Positions 28,930-42,530 of a stretch of 64,000 nucleotides of DNA are shown here, piece by piece. Position numbers and translations under genes: made by a program. The DNA is from Merluccius polli. Its lineage: Eukaryota > Chordata > Actinopteri > Gadiformes > Merlucciidae. Within the stretch, counting starts at the first letter, position 1; every line of letters begins with the position of its first letter. The notes below the pieces were generated by a model. It saw only the letters and a list, made by a program, of their open reading frames with translations, searched no databases and had not been told where the DNA came from. The stretch is from positions 62,001 to 126,000 of the forward strand of contig JAOPHQ010005716.1 of assembly GCA_030340625.1 (NCBI GenBank), written 5' to 3'.

Positions 28930-30245
28930 ACACACACAGACATAAACTTACTCTTCTTACTCTCTTCTCTCTCTCTTGCACACACAGACCCACATTGTGG
29001 GACATGATTGTGTGCCTGTGTGTGTAGCCGATGACACACACGTCATCTGAGCAGAGCGGTAACAAGGTAACAAGGGGAATAAACTAGATGTGATGAGCTC
29101 CAGCAAGTGCATCTGTACCAACAAGACGCATGTCTTTAATGGGATTGTGTGTGTGTTTGACTTTTGTTTCCCAGCTGCTGTCCAACTTGACTTGTGGTGG
29201 TGATCCTCCACCAGCATCACAGAGGGAAATTAGCAGCTGCTTTCGCTCCAGGTTTCCATAGCGACGCTTATTAGGTAAAAGGATGAAACAGAGCCACTCT
29301 GCTCCTGGCTGGCTGTGGTGTCTCCGTAGAAAGGGCTGCACCCTTGATCATGTCACTGTGGGCCAAACAGAGTCAGTGATGCTTATGTAAACCATTTTGT
29401 TTTGCTGTGTGGGTCGATAGAGACCCAGGGACCCAGTGTACAGCACGTTGTCACTCCATCCACATGCAGGATTTAGAGTTGTGTAAAGAGTCCTGACAAG
29501 GGTATACCGTAGTTAAAGGTGGTATTTACAGTAGATATAATGAGCAGGGCTCCAGTGAGCAAAGCGCTAATAGCCTAGAGACGTATGGTAAGCTGGCTAC
29601 TTACAATCGGAGAGCTAGTGTCAACTCCAAATATTAGGATACTTTTCTTTGACAGTTCAAATGTAATAGACCCACAGGCACGAGTAGTCAACTTATCTTC
29701 ACTAGTTTAGTCTACTACCTGTGCCCTGGTACATAAAATTAGCAGACCCATAATTAGTGTTGTGTGTGACACTTGTGGTTGTCCTACGATGATGCCTCTG
29801 TGAAAAGGGTCTATTGGCTTTATTTGTGGACCCAGGCTATGTAAGTGAAGGTGAGAGCAGAAAGAGTTTGAGTGGCTGTCCACAGGCTACCCTGCCAAGA
29901 AGCCGTGGAACAATGTCTTTATTTGGCTATTAACTTTATTAGCCTACGTACTATAAATTAGTAAGACACCATTGCATTTATTGATAGATCAATAAAGACG
30001 ACAGAATTACCACATAAAAGTAAATATAAAGCATAATAATGATATAATATAGTCATATAGGCCTACTATTAATAGTAGCAATGATTTAACACACTTCCCA
30101 GGTAGAAATCTAATTCTAAAAATCTAAAAGACACCATTGCATTTATCTTGTTTTCATTGTTTTTTGTAGTCTTTCTATGTAAACAAAACAAACGCCTTGC
30201 TGCTATCTCTTACTCTCTCTCATTCACACACACACACACACGCAC

Positions 30246-30281
<36 letters not shown>

Positions 30282-31435
30282 AGGAACCTTGCTCAAGGAT
30301 GCCTACAGGAGTTTGGGAATCAACCCAGTACCCTCCTTCCGCAAGGTGGAGTCGACCACTTTAGACACTATCCTGCCCACTGTCGTCGACATTAAATATT
30401 CAAAGGGCCCTTAATGATGAGCAGGAAATTCGTTTTTTTCCCTATTCTTTCACTGTGTCAAAGTGCCTCCAGAGAGACACATAAAATGAAAATGAGGGGT
30501 AAGTGGAGAGAAAGAGATGATAAAGGGGGGAAGTAGTCTACTAGAAATTCATTAAACATGATGTTTCAAAGCGTGTTAGCAACGTTGCTACACACTCTCA
30601 GAAGATAGGCTATTGTTGTCGGGTGTAGCTGTCGGCCTATCACTGCAGGGACGTCATGCCCTGCAGCCTGATAACATCTGTCAGCAGCATGAGGGGAAAT
30701 ATAATTCCTGAAGCTGTGTCTCGACACCGCGCCCTCCCCTAATCTTTTCCTTTATTTCAGGACGTTTCTATCGTCGCACCGGAGTGGTCGAGCTCCCGGT
30801 TTAAAGGGAACACACTCATTTCTGAAAGCTAAATACATGTGCATCTGCTGCTGTTTTATTCTTGTTTATCAGATTTTTAAATATCAATGTTGCTAAAAAC
30901 CACCACTGTATTATTGAGTGTACCGCAAATGGTCCACATGACATTCAGTAATCAACATAATCTCTTGCTGCATCTGTACACGGATGCTCTCTACTGGTGA
31001 TAACACGTACTGGAACCATGTGGACCACTATTGACGACAAAAACAAGGCTCGACGTCACTTATAGACATTTATTATCATGTATCTGAAATATTAAGACAT
31101 TGTTCATCTTAAATTAAGCATTGTTGAGCGACAATGAGGGGAGGTCTATGTGCAGCGAGTTACTTTTATCAAGAAGACCTAGGCCTACATCATGACTGTG
31201 TGTGAGCCTTGTGTAGATCTTAGAACTTTTAATTACTAATACCAACGCTTCTAGTCAATCATTCAAGTAGGTTCCAGGTACATGTGTTATACTCTAGGCG
31301 GTTCATCAGGAGTAGGCCTAGTCAAGCCTAACTACTGGTAATATTCGACAGCAGTTGCGGCAGTTCTCACCGGGGCTCATCGCGTGTCTTTGAACTCTTA
31401 ACTCTTAAGTCTATTCAGCCTCTTGCATGTGAAGG
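28930..31435. other. Intergenic sequence downstream of kcne4
   Basis: No coding exon is supported. It contains a CA microsatellite at 30226-30280. A minus-strand AATAAA lies at 31074-31069, about 360 bases after the kcne4 stop, and is a candidate polyadenylation signal. The remainder looks unique. Confidence 0.45.
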
Positions 31436-31972
31436 TCACAAGTGGTCGCCGTTCTCCGAGTTCCCCTTCGGGGACTCTTCCGTGTCCTCCGTCGCGGCGC
31501 TGTCGGACTCCTCCTCGATAGCGAAATGCACGTCGGCGGAGGAGCACAGGGAGCTGACGCTGCTCTGCTCCAGGCATAGGGCACAGGCCAGCGGTGACAG
31601 CACCCTCCCCTCGTACAGTCCCCCCTGTTGGTGGTGGTGTTCCGGGGAGAAAGGCAACGCGTGCTGCTGCACCTGCACGCCGCAAAGAGCCGGGACGGCG
31701 GACAACGGGATGCTGTGCTTCCGCGGCCACGCGCCCCACTCCCGCTGTTCCTCCTCGTGTATCAGGCGCGTGAACACGTTTGTCCTCTTCTTTTCCCGCC
31801 TCTTGGAACGAAAGTAGCCCAGCATGATTCCGCAGAGGAAGACGCCGTAGAAGGAGATGACAATCAGAATATACAGGTACGCGTTTCCGTCGCTTTTGTC
31901 CGTTTGGGACCCCCCGTTGTCCGCGTTCAGGAATGAGACCTTGGTGGTGGTGACGTTATCTGAAGGGTCCAT
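31436..31972 (-). CDS. kcne4: Potassium voltage-gated channel regulatory subunit E4 (KCNE4-like)
   Basis: A single coding exon of 178 codons. The protein is a type I single-pass membrane protein: extracellular N-terminus with an NVT glycosylation sequon at residues 6-8, transmembrane segment AYLYILIVISFYGVFLCGIM (31-50), then LGYFRSKRREKKRTNVF, the juxtamembrane motif that is diagnostic of KCNE proteins and closest to KCNE4. The C-terminal tail is acidic (EEESDSAATEDTEES), as in mammalian KCNE4. KCNE4 modulates, usually inhibits, voltage-gated potassium channels such as KCNQ1. I chose the ATG at 31972 because a splice acceptor (ttactttttcag) lies 26 bases upstream; the longer frame back to 32047 reads through the intron. 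Its neighbour acsl3, same strand, agrees with the human order. The frame is complete with no disruption. Confidence 0.93.
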   Translation of the reverse strand: MDPSDNVTTTKVSFLNADNGGSQTDKSDGNAYLYILIVISFYGVFLCGIMLGYFRSKRREKKRTNVFTRLIHEEEQREWGAWPRKHSIPLSAVPALCGVQVQQHALPFSPEHHHQQGGLYEGRVLSPLACALCLEQSSVSSLCSSADVHFAIEEESDSAATEDTEESPKGNSENGDHL

Positions 31973-32305
31973 TTGTTTCAACGCAGCGCCAAAAACCTCT
32001 GAAAAAGTAAAACCAGTCAAGTTAAGGTGGAGTCTTTTTGCGCTCAAATTACGCTCGTTTTACGCACAAAACACCACTGGCGTAGAACACCGCTCCACAA
32101 ACAAATCTGTGAGAAAGAAATAACTATGCTAAAGTCGCTACTTGGTTAGTTAGGCTACTTAATTTGACAACGTTTAATAATATATGTGTATAAATGTTAT
32201 CCTGCCTCATTATTGGGAAATAGTCCACTTACCAATAAGAGCAGTTTAGGATCATGTAAAACTTAGTCGACCTATAAATTGTTCCCCGCTCATGCGCCTC
32301 TCCAG
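31973..32305 (-). other. kcne4: kcne4 5' untranslated exon, intron and start of exon 2
   Basis: On the minus strand, transcription would start near 32300. A donor site, g|gtaagt, lies at the 32233/32232 boundary and an acceptor, tttttcag|agg, ends at 31999, giving an intron of about 234 bases and exon 2 starting at 31998. A 5' non-coding exon before a single coding exon is usual for KCNE genes. Boundaries are predicted by eye. Confidence 0.6.
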
Positions 32306-32326
32306 TGGAACAGTGCCGAGTGTGAG

Positions 32327-32335
32327 TTATTTATA
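32327..32335 (-). promoter_or_regulatory. kcne4: kcne4 TATA box
   Basis: The minus strand reads tataaataa here, 25-35 bases upstream of the inferred start site and in GC-richer surroundings. An E-box (cacgtg) lies just upstream at about 32350. Confidence 0.6.
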
Positions 32336-32339
32336 CAGG

Positions 32340-34110
32340 GGCCACGAATCACGTGAGCATTTTTTTTTCATTTTGGGAGGGAAATTCCTGGGCTAAGAAA
32401 GTACACGCACACTGGTTCAAACATTTAGAGATATATCAACACCTTCACAATACATTATGAAACATGTAAATGCAAATGTGATGCTTACATTTACAATTTA
32501 GGAAAAATACTAAAGTTGAGAACTTTAACTAACTTTTTTTTTCTATTTTAATATTTAGTTATGAGATGCATTCATGTAAAGATTAAAATGGTCGAATGTC
32601 TTCCCCCTAATTTAATTAAATTCAACATTGTTCTCATATGAGCACACTTTTCATTCACCGCATCGCCTCATTGTCAATGAACACACTCGGAGGTAAAAAA
32701 ATAAATAAACAGCACACCAATTACATTGTATTTATACTTAATTTAATCAGTTTTCTTCCCCACAAGGAAAATGACAAATTCACATCATTGGTTACAAAGC
32801 AGTTTCCCAACATAAGATAGAAAATCTAAAGCTGATCTTTCTCAGCAAAATTTCAGAGATTGTATCAGTAAGAGTAGGTTATTTGGATGGAACAGCATGC
32901 TGTATGCAGATCTGGCTTTAACACTCATCCTGCATATCTCCAGGGGCCACTTGTGATCAGGGTTTGCTTCTCTGCACAATATGTAAAAAAAATAATAATA
33001 ATACAACCATATCTGTACTAGAGGTCCAAGGGGCTAGTTTGTTTCTCTGCTTATAAGCTCAAAATATTACTAAACTCCCTTTTCTTCATAAATGGAGGAA
33101 AAAGCTGGCTCGTGCAATATACAGCCATTGAATTGGTTTGTGAATGAACAAACTGCAGTAAATTCACTCTGCATCTTATTACGTAAACCATGTGGTCCCC
33201 TCTGAATGGACACATTCTCAGTAAGGAGACTTATTGACAAATACTACTTCACAAGAAGTTGCTTCCTTACCCATTATAGAATCAAAAAGAAAATACATAC
33301 ATAGCATGCAAGAATTTTTCCTGACATTGATGAAATTAATATTTTTTGAACAGTTTTATTGACTTTCAGCGAATCTTACTGAAACAACCTTCCAAAACAG
33401 TTAAATTAATTTTGTTTTTTGTTTCTCCAGTGTTCCCATAAAACAAATCGATTACTTTGAGGAAAGAAGAAATATAATTTATAAGAATTTAAATAAATAA
33501 GGATTTCCTTGCAACATACGTCATACATATGCTTTTAACTGATCCCACTCACCACACACACACACACACATTCTCAATTTTTAAACTAGCATTTTTTTTT
33601 AGCTTTATCCATGCACTGAGTCAGCAATATTACACTCTACTTCTCTTTTATTCAGAAGGCTGTGTGGTCTGGGTTGTGGCGATCAGCAAACCCAGAGGGC
33701 TTTTACTCTGAAGGCGGTGTAGTCTGGGTTGTGGCGCGTCGGGAGAGTCCTCTGCAGTGCATGCTAACTGCTCAACACATGCAGAAGACCAGAATAACGG
33801 ACCAAGCCTATAAATGGGCAACAGTATTTAAAACATGAACGCAATGCATCGCAAGCACTTCACAAAAGGGTTTCTCTAAATGATGCACCCAAGTGCATCA
33901 CAGACAGAGTGATTTGTTTCTCTTCACAGCCAGTCTTTCTGTCTGTTACCAACTGCCTTATTTGGCCAATATTGGTAATATTCGTACTTGTACTGTGTTA
34001 TTGTGTAATGTGTTAGGGTTCAAAACAACTGGTTAAGTTTGGGAACCGCAGCATAGTTGTTTTGAACCATAACACCATGAGTAAATGTGGGTTAAGTCTT
34101 AAATAATAAA

Positions 34111-34150
<40 letters not shown>

Positions 34151-34168
34151 TATAAAATTAAAAAAAAG

Positions 34169-34229
<61 letters not shown>

Positions 34230-35097
34230 TCACATTGGCTATAGAAAAGTGGCTCGTGATTTTGGATTGTTTCATCATTTAAGGGCAGGTGTGAAACCAA
34301 ATAAATCCCTTGCAGAACTGCTGAACTCAAAGGAAAATGAAGTCCACTACTAACCATCTCCTGACCTGCAGGGAATATGTCTTTCACTAGGCATAGCAGG
34401 ACTTTGAGTAGAGAGAGAAGCCAATTGGATACTGACACACATTATTTTCAAAAATGATTTAGGACACCAAAAAAAAAGTTTTTATAAAATCACCTGATTA
34501 GGAGAATCAACAGAGTATCTAAACACCTGACAGAATAGGTCTGCTTCCAAACAATGATTTGTGGGGAGTCAAGACAGACCAAGTGACAGACGGACAGACA
34601 GTTATACGTTGCTGTCAACCTAAGCATCTACTCATGAAGTTTAACAGCCGCCGTCACCGAAGCACATGGTCTCGTGCCTAAACCTGAGGAACATCCAGGC
34701 AGCACTGGACAGAGTAACATGTGACATTTCACAGCACTTGTTATTAGTCTCCAAAGCTAAGCCAATATATGCACAGCCTTTTTTCTTTCAGACCATGCAA
34801 GAGGTTAGTATAGAATCAGAAAAACAGAAAAAGGTGGCGTTGAAAACACCTCTTCATTTCTCCGGTGCCTGTATTTATCTCATCAAACTCTCTGTCCTTT
34901 TTTGTCATCGGAGAACAAAATGTGTCTTGAATATTCAAGTAGACGTGATTTCTTTCTTTCTTTTTGGAAGTAGGGTGGGGTACACAGCACAATGGGAGAA
35001 GGGCAGGGGTGCACAAGTATGTTTAGTTGTTGCTTATTTCATTCCTGCTGATCTTTTTTTCTTGGCTCTAGGGCTGATGAGATGGTCTCGGAGGTCA
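32340..35097. other. Intergenic DNA and probable acsl3 3' UTR
   Basis: No other gene is supported. The acsl3 3' UTR should extend left from 35097; the first convincing minus-strand AATAAA I see is at 33652-33647, which would make a UTR of about 1.4 kb. A short duplication, ctgtgtggtctgggttgtgg and its variant, occurs near 33660 and 33715. The rest is AT-rich with CA and AT runs. Confidence 0.4.
34116..34222. repeat. (AT)n microsatellite
   Basis: Two AT runs separated by a short A-rich interruption, in the region 3' of acsl3. Confidence 0.9.
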
Positions 35098-35255
35098 CTA
35101 CTTCCCACCGTACATTCTGGCGATGTCGTCCAGGTAGTGCGTTCTCAGCTCCTTGCGTTTCAGCTTGAAGGTGTCTGTCACAAGGCCCATCTCCGGCGTC
35201 CAGGGCTCTGGGCTGAGGCGGATTTTGCAGGGGATCTCAAAGCGCTCCAGCTCAC
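35098..35255 (-). CDS. acsl3: acsl3 terminal coding exon
   Basis: Encodes ELERFEIPCKIRLSPEPWTP, EMGLVTDTFKLKRKELRTHY and the conserved ending IARMYGGK, then TAG at 35100-35098. Acceptor cttcctgcag. Confidence 0.95.
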
Positions 35256-36692
35256 CTGCAGGAAGGAACACATGAGACAGGTCACAAGAACGTCAACCTT
35301 GATCCTGCCTATCAGCTTGCTTCGTCAAATCAAGTGTAAGTGAACCCCCTGGTTCAGCTCGAATTCGAACACTATGCGATTTAAAAAATGTGTGTTTTGG
35401 GCTGAGAGTTCTAGGAAGGGGATGTGTTATCCCCACGGATGGACCCCTAGCTTGACCCCCAGCTCCGTCTGGGCAGCGGTTGATGTTGATGGCCTCAGCT
35501 GCTTTCCAGACAGAGATCCACATATCCACACACACACCTTCGCGTTAGCGGGACACAGTAGAATGTTCACAAAACTGGTTGGTTGACGAAAACATAGGAT
35601 TTTAAGTCACTGTTACTAATTCTCTAAATTACTAACAGTGACAAGATGGCATAGAATACTATGTTGAATATCATATAAGACATATAAAAACATTTAAAAC
35701 AAAAAAGATTTTGGTTTCACTGCCCCTTTAACCATATTATAAAATAACATTTAGACAGCAGCCTAATACATTAAAGGAGACATTTTTACAAACCCAGTCG
35801 GAGAAGGAAGAACACTATTGAGGAACACTTGAGAGACACAACTTCCTATATAAATATAATTTCATATAATTAATATACTGAAAAAATGTAAATGAAAAAA
35901 GTAATGATGTGAAAGAATTGACTGGGAAATTATGCCATTATGGAAATTAAGCATGTTTTGAACTAACAGCCTTCATACCATAGAGAGAAAAGGCTGTACA
36001 CATTCATAGCCTGACCTATGACTCTTCACCCCTCACCTGCGAGTGCTGCTTCACTGATGACCTCGAGGGCCAGCTCCTCCATAGCCTGGTGGCTACAAAG
36101 CTCCTCCCATGAGCCACTTACACAATGCTGGGCCGCCAGCAACAGCAGCTGCTTCTGATTGGGCACCACAAAACCAATCACATAGGACTCCTCACTGCAC
36201 AACAAGGGGAGGAGGGGGGGGAAATATGTTGACTTTAGAGGATTGCAACGACATTTACATTTTGAGTCAAGTGTTGCACGCACACATGCACACGCACACG
36301 CACACACACACACACACACAGCGTTAGGGTTAGGAGGTTAAGGGCATGTGATAAGTGGAAGTTTCCATCCACGTAATTCAAATTTAAGAGAATGATGATG
36401 GCCAGATAGGTCCGTGTACGTCGCGGCCATTCGATTTCCGTTCTGAGATGGGAAATCCAAAATAGGGAAACGGACCCGTTTTCCGTTTTTCGTTTTGGAA
36501 TCGGAAAACGGAAAACGAGAAACGAGTCTATTTTCGTTTTTCATTTTCCGATTCTGAACCGGAAAACGAAAAACGAGTCGTTTTCTGATTCTCATTGATG
36601 TGCTTATTATCGGAAATAGGAAGGATCTCTCTCTCTCTCTCTACCACTTTTCTCTCACGTCCCCAACACGTACACAAAAACACACACACGCG

Positions 36693-36782
<90 letters not shown>

Positions 36783-37038
36783 GTTTACGCCGAAGTGCAG
36801 ATCAGTTTTGGTTCAATTCCGTCGGTACTCCCGAAAACTAAACCAAATGATGCTCTCGTCAATTAAAATTAAGAAGCGTTAATACACCTTAATAATAAAT
36901 GTCCCCGGTGGAAAGGTCCGGTGCTCACGGTGAAGTCCAGCAAGTGTTTCAGGTCCAGGTCCCCCAGTCTGGTCTGAGGTCTCTCAGGTCCAGGTCCTTC
37001 AGTCTGGTCTGAGGTCTCTCATCATGTCCACCTGGCAG

Positions 37039-37131
<93 letters not shown>

Positions 37132-37467
37132 TCTCATCTCTCATCTCTCCAGCTACAGGTTCAGAAATCGGAAAATTGTTGCGGGATGCTATAACACCCC
37201 CGACTAACAGGAATAACTTGATTAGGAAATAAAATGTTTGGCAACACGATATTTAGCAACGGGGAAAATGCAACTTTGCAATGCCGACGATTTAGGAATA
37301 TCGCAACCATCAGTCAGCCATAAACCGAACCATCAACGCGTTCTGTAGACCACATATCAATTCAATTCAAACTTTATTAAGCAAACATCTTGTGAAAGGT
37401 CCATAACACCAACACAACACAATACAATAATAATAAAATAATAAAAATAGAATAAAAAAGACATAGG

Positions 37468-37501
<34 letters not shown>

Positions 37502-38202
37502 TTCCACAGGATCAAAGCCAACTTCATGGCATGCAGTATGCCGGTGTGGTCGGTGCTGTTGACGGGACGCACATACAAATAATTGCGCCATCAAAAGATG
37601 AGGACGTGTTCGTCAATAGAAAGAACGTACATTCCATCAACACGCAGATTGTTTTTGATGCAACTTTTTACATTCTTGATGTTGCAAAGTGGCCTGCAGG
37701 GTCTACCCGTGATCCGCGTATTTTAATGGGGAGCGGTCTGAGGCGTGAGGCACCGTGTACCAGTTGGGTGTCACTTGCTGGGTGACAGTGGCTATCCCGG
37801 CAAGACGACACCCTATCTCAATCCACAACCGGGAGCACAGTTAAAGTATAACATGTAAGTGATTACGCAGATTACGTTTAGTCCTATGCGTAAAAAACAT
37901 CGTATTAGCTCTTTGTCGCCTTTTATTTGTTGAATCCATATCTATTATTGTTTACTGTTTTCCTCCATGTACAGTATGTTAGAGCACACAAAAATACACG
38001 AAATGTTGTGGAGAGAGGAATTGGGAGAGATGAAACGTCGATTTCATGTCCTGCACCGGACCTTTCCACCGGGGACATTTATTATTAAGGTGTATTAATT
38101 GAAACGCTTCTTAATTTTAATTGACGAGAGCATCATTTGGTTTAGTTTTCGGGAGTACCGACGGAATTGAACCAAAACTGATCTGCACTTCGGAGTAAAC
38201 CC

Positions 38203-38235
<33 letters not shown>

Positions 38236-41200
38236 TTTTGTGTACGTGTTGGGGACATGAGAGAAAAGTGGTAGACAGAGGAGAGAGAGAGAGAGATCCT
38301 ATTCCCTATTTCCGATAATAAGCACATCAATGAGAATCAGAAAACGACTCGTTTTTCGTTTTCCGGTTCAGAATCGGAAAATGAAAAACGAAAATAGACT
38401 CGTTTCTCGTTTTCCGTTTTCCGATTCCAAAACGAAAAACGGAAAACGGGTCCGTTTCCCTATTTTGGATTTCCCATCTCAGAACGGAAATCGAATGGCC
38501 GCGACGTACACGGACCCAGATACAGCAGGAATGAACTGGTTGGTTTCTAAAGCCTGCAATGACATTTACATTGTGTCAAGTGGTGTATGCACATGCGCGC
38601 GCGCACACACACACACACACACCTGTTGGCGTAGACACAGATGTTGTCCACCAGTGGGCAGTTCTTCAGCACAGCCTCCACCTTCCCCAGGGACACGTAC
38701 TCCCCAGCCTGGAGCTTCACCAGGTCTTTCTTACGGTCTGGACCCAGACAGAGATACATATTACCATGTGTGTGTGTGTTGCTTTGTGTGTCTGTATGCA
38801 CATCCACACCCGTGTGCTGTGTGTAAACGTGTGTGTATGTTTCTTTGTTGTGTGTGTGCGTGAATGTGCGGGTGTATTTTGTATATGTGTGTGTGTTTTT
38901 AGTATGTCTGTGTGTTTAGCACATCAGTGTGTATATGTTTATGTTGTTAAAGGAACATTGGTGTCGCATGATGCTCATGGTCCCAGTTAAACACCAGTAA
39001 AACATAATAGAACATGCAGGGGCGGAGCCAGGGGGGGGCCGGGGGGCATTTGCCCCCCCCCCCCGAAATCTCATTGGCCCCCCCAGGTGCCCCCCCTGTC
39101 GCGCAGCACCCCCCGCCGTCAACATTCGCGCAGCCCCCCCCCCCCCCTGTCAACAATCGCGCAGCACCCCCCGTCAACAATCGCGCAGCACCCCCGCCGT
39201 CAACATTCGCGCAGCCCCCCCCCCCCCCGTCAACAATCGCGCAGCACCCCCCCCCCCGCCGTTAACACTCGCGCAGAACCCCCCCCTGGCCCCCCCAATT
39301 AAAAAAGTCTGGCTCCGCCACTGAGAACATGACTACTGGTGTACTTAACAGATCATGTGAAACTACTACGGCCATGTGTCTTATGATCATCTGAAACACT
39401 TGGGGACAAAACGAAACTCTGAACTGTTGAAAAAGTTGAATAAATATTTTGTCTTCGTTTTAGTATTCTAAAACCAAAGTGTGGATACAAGTTAGACGTA
39501 AAAAAGGATTTTCTCACTCTATTTACCAACATATCAGTACATCTGTTTATTTATCCATCTATTCTATTTATACATCAATTTTCAGCCATCCCTACCTCCA
39601 CTGGCGTAACAACGTGATGATGGGCCCCGGTGCAAATAATATTTTAGGGCCCCCGCGATTGTTGACGGGGGGGGGGTGCTGCGCGAATGTTGACGGGGGG
39701 GCTGCGCGGTTGTTGACGGGGTAGGCCCCCCCGGCGTCTTCATGGGCCCCCCCCCCGGCGTCTGGGCCCCGGTGCAATGCACCGGTTGCACCGTCGATAG
39801 TTACGCCAGTGCCTACCTCCCTCCCTTCTCACCAATGATCTTGAGGCTGCCGTCTCGGTGGACTTCTCCGATGTCTCCAGTGCAGAACCACCTCTGTCCG
39901 CAGTCGTCCACAAAGAAGTCATCCTGGTTCTCAGAATCTTTCTTGTAGTAACCCATGGTTACGTTGGCTCCACCAATCAGGATCTCTCCCCGCGGGTTGG
40001 GCTTATCTGTGCTATGGTAACCAGCTACAAGAGGAAGAGAAGAGGTGAATTGGCATGTATGCCACAAAATATACCCAGGGAAAAATGACTCAAGTTACGA
40101 CAAGATACAACAGTTGGAGTTTAATGTTCAGGCACAAACTGTCGGTGCCAATTTAACTAACTATAACAAACGTATTTTATGGTTTTATGCTTTCGCATGA
40201 GAGAAGTCAAGAGGTTTTAAGTTGAACAGCTTGACTGCATCCAAAACTGCATACTAGCAAATACTGGTATAGTATTCTGCAAACTATCTGTTCCCTGTAG
40301 TTTCTGCCCCTATCTGTCAACTCTTTTTGTTTTTCTGCTCCAAGCTTTCCAGATGAGTTTTTATTGCAGAATCAGTATTTGTCTAAAAGGGATGTTTCCC
40401 ACATGGGTATGGGATGCTGTAATGCTCCAATATGACAGATGTAATATAATACGAGACATAGTGGAAGTACTATTCCCAAGCCACTCACCTTCCACCCAGT
40501 CTTTAAGCTTGACCTCACAACACACCAGCGGTCCACCCACTCTCCCAGTGCTGTAATCCCACACTGGAACCACGCACACACACGCACGCACACACGCACA
40601 CACACGTTTTTATCTTTATTGACATTAAGGTACCCCCCTCCCTTCTTGCCCCATCAAGGAACTTCCATCGCCCACGGACCCCCCTCCTTTTGGGACACAG
40701 TACCCCATGAAGGGTCATGTGACCACAGGGTTGCCTAAGATAACAAAACACAGAGGAAGTGGCTTCCAATTCTATTTCTATATGCTAATCCATACTAGTT
40801 ACTTTGTCAATTCATTGTCTACATTTAATACTATGCAGTGTTTTACAGACTAGTTAACACAGGAGGGGGGGAGGTACTTTGTAGAATGGGGCAGAGAATG
40901 TATACTTGACAAAATTAACTCGATAAATGACAATAATGCCATGGATACTCGATTCTGATTGGCTGGACAGGTGTTTTTTTTTTCGATAACATGCACGGCT
41001 ATGACGTGATCGTACCATAAGCAGTCTTATCACTGGTCTAAAAATTAATGCAGTAAACAAAACGTTAATAACTCAACTTGGACCGGACTTGGATGAGACT
41101 ACGTTTAGAAAGTTTCCCCATTGCCAGGTTGTTACTTAGATTGTCTCTATTTACTGGAGTAATAAGGTAACGTCCGCATCCCATATGAATCTCCTGTTAA

Positions 41201-42440
41201 CTGACATTAGGCATTAGTTTTTATTAGTATTTCATTTGCCATTTGTTTCCAGGAACAAAAAAAGTAGTGCGAGCTAAAAGTTGTATTTTTGAGACAGAAT
41301 TACGCCAAAATATGAATCAACACACTTATATTTTGAATGATTCGCAAGTGGCCATGGTATAAGCGGGATAATCCACTCCGAGGTGTGCATGTATCGAAAA
41401 ATAACGCACGATGCAGGGATGACGCACATGCCTACCTCGTTGTGGATTATCCCTTACATCACATCTGATAATCCGTACACACACTAGGACAATAAAAACA
41501 TTGTGTTAAAAGAAACAACCATTTTCTACCTTCTGATTGATCAGTTGAAATCCTATCAACTTCCAGATTTAGTTGGGGTAGCCAACAACTGTGTGGTCAT
41601 GCCCCCTGAACGAACCCCTGATACTATGCTATACACATGTCCTTACAGTCGCTGAGGGTTCCGCCGCCGCAGGTCTCCGTCAGACCATAGCCCTGCACCA
41701 CGGGGCAGCACAGACACACGTTCATGAAGCGATGTGTAGCCGCGGAGAGGGGTGCTCCCCCAGACAGCACTGCCCGCGTGCGGCCCCCCAGCAGCGCACG
41801 CACCTTCCGGAACACCAGCCTGGGCACAAGTTGGTTAAAGGAGCAGTGAACACAAAATATTTTTTGTTTTGTTTTAAACATGGTAATATGTCTTATATGA
41901 TCTTCCACATATTATACCATGGTCTGGGTGAATACTCGATTCTGATTGGTTGGAGGGTGTAGGTTAAAATGTGTTAATGTACACCTAGGAAAGACATTGA
42001 CGCTATGAAGACGCTATGGCCACGTTGCTTGGCAACGCCTGCATACGGGAGATATTAAATAGTCCGCTCAACTTGTAAAAATAAAAAAAACCCTCACGAT
42101 TTTAACTCTAAAACACATTAAAGTATTATTAATTGATTAAATATTTCTTTCTTTCGTAAGTGACCATGGTATAAGCGGGATAATGCCCTTCGAGGTGTCC
42201 ATAACAGAAATTAATGGACGACGTGGAGGCGTGAACCGTCCAACGCGAAGCGGAGGACGGTTGCTTCCGCGAAGTCCATTATCCCTTACGTAATCTATGC
42301 CATTTTGTCACTGTTGCTAAAATAAGAGTGTAATTTAGAGAAAACAGGTGTAAAATCCTATATTTTTGTAGCTTGACCAGACCAATTTGCAAATTTGTAT
42401 TAGTCTGGAACCTCTCAGTTCATTTTCAATTTCCAAGGGG

Positions 42441-42530
<90 letters not shown>

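Larger units (their letters stand above)
36409..38516. mobile_element. Long-TIR element X3 with Harbinger fragment, in an acsl3 intron
   Basis: Termini are ggtccgtgtacgtcgcggcc and its inverse. The exact duplication cagata flanks it (36403-36408 and 38517-38522). The inverted arms are about 460-520 bases (36409-36925 and 38062-38516), with a run of cgttttccgttttcgttttt motifs and a CA/GT microsatellite that is long in the left arm (36690-36780) and short in the right. The first 12 bases of the TIR are shared with X1/X2. The centre holds Harbinger transposase fragments. A 6-bp TSD does not fit Harbinger (TWA), so the Harbinger part may be cargo or a nested insertion. Confidence 0.8.

Noticed and set aside
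31973..32047. N-terminal extension of KCNE4 to the ATG at 32047
   Set aside because: A good splice acceptor lies between the two ATGs, and the extension translates intron sequence.
34666..35343. 225-codon plus-strand ORF
   Set aside because: It is antisense to the acsl3 terminal exon and its 3' UTR and shows no domain.
36528..36882. ORFs rich in Cys-Val or His-Thr
   Set aside because: Translation of a CA/GT microsatellite on both strands.
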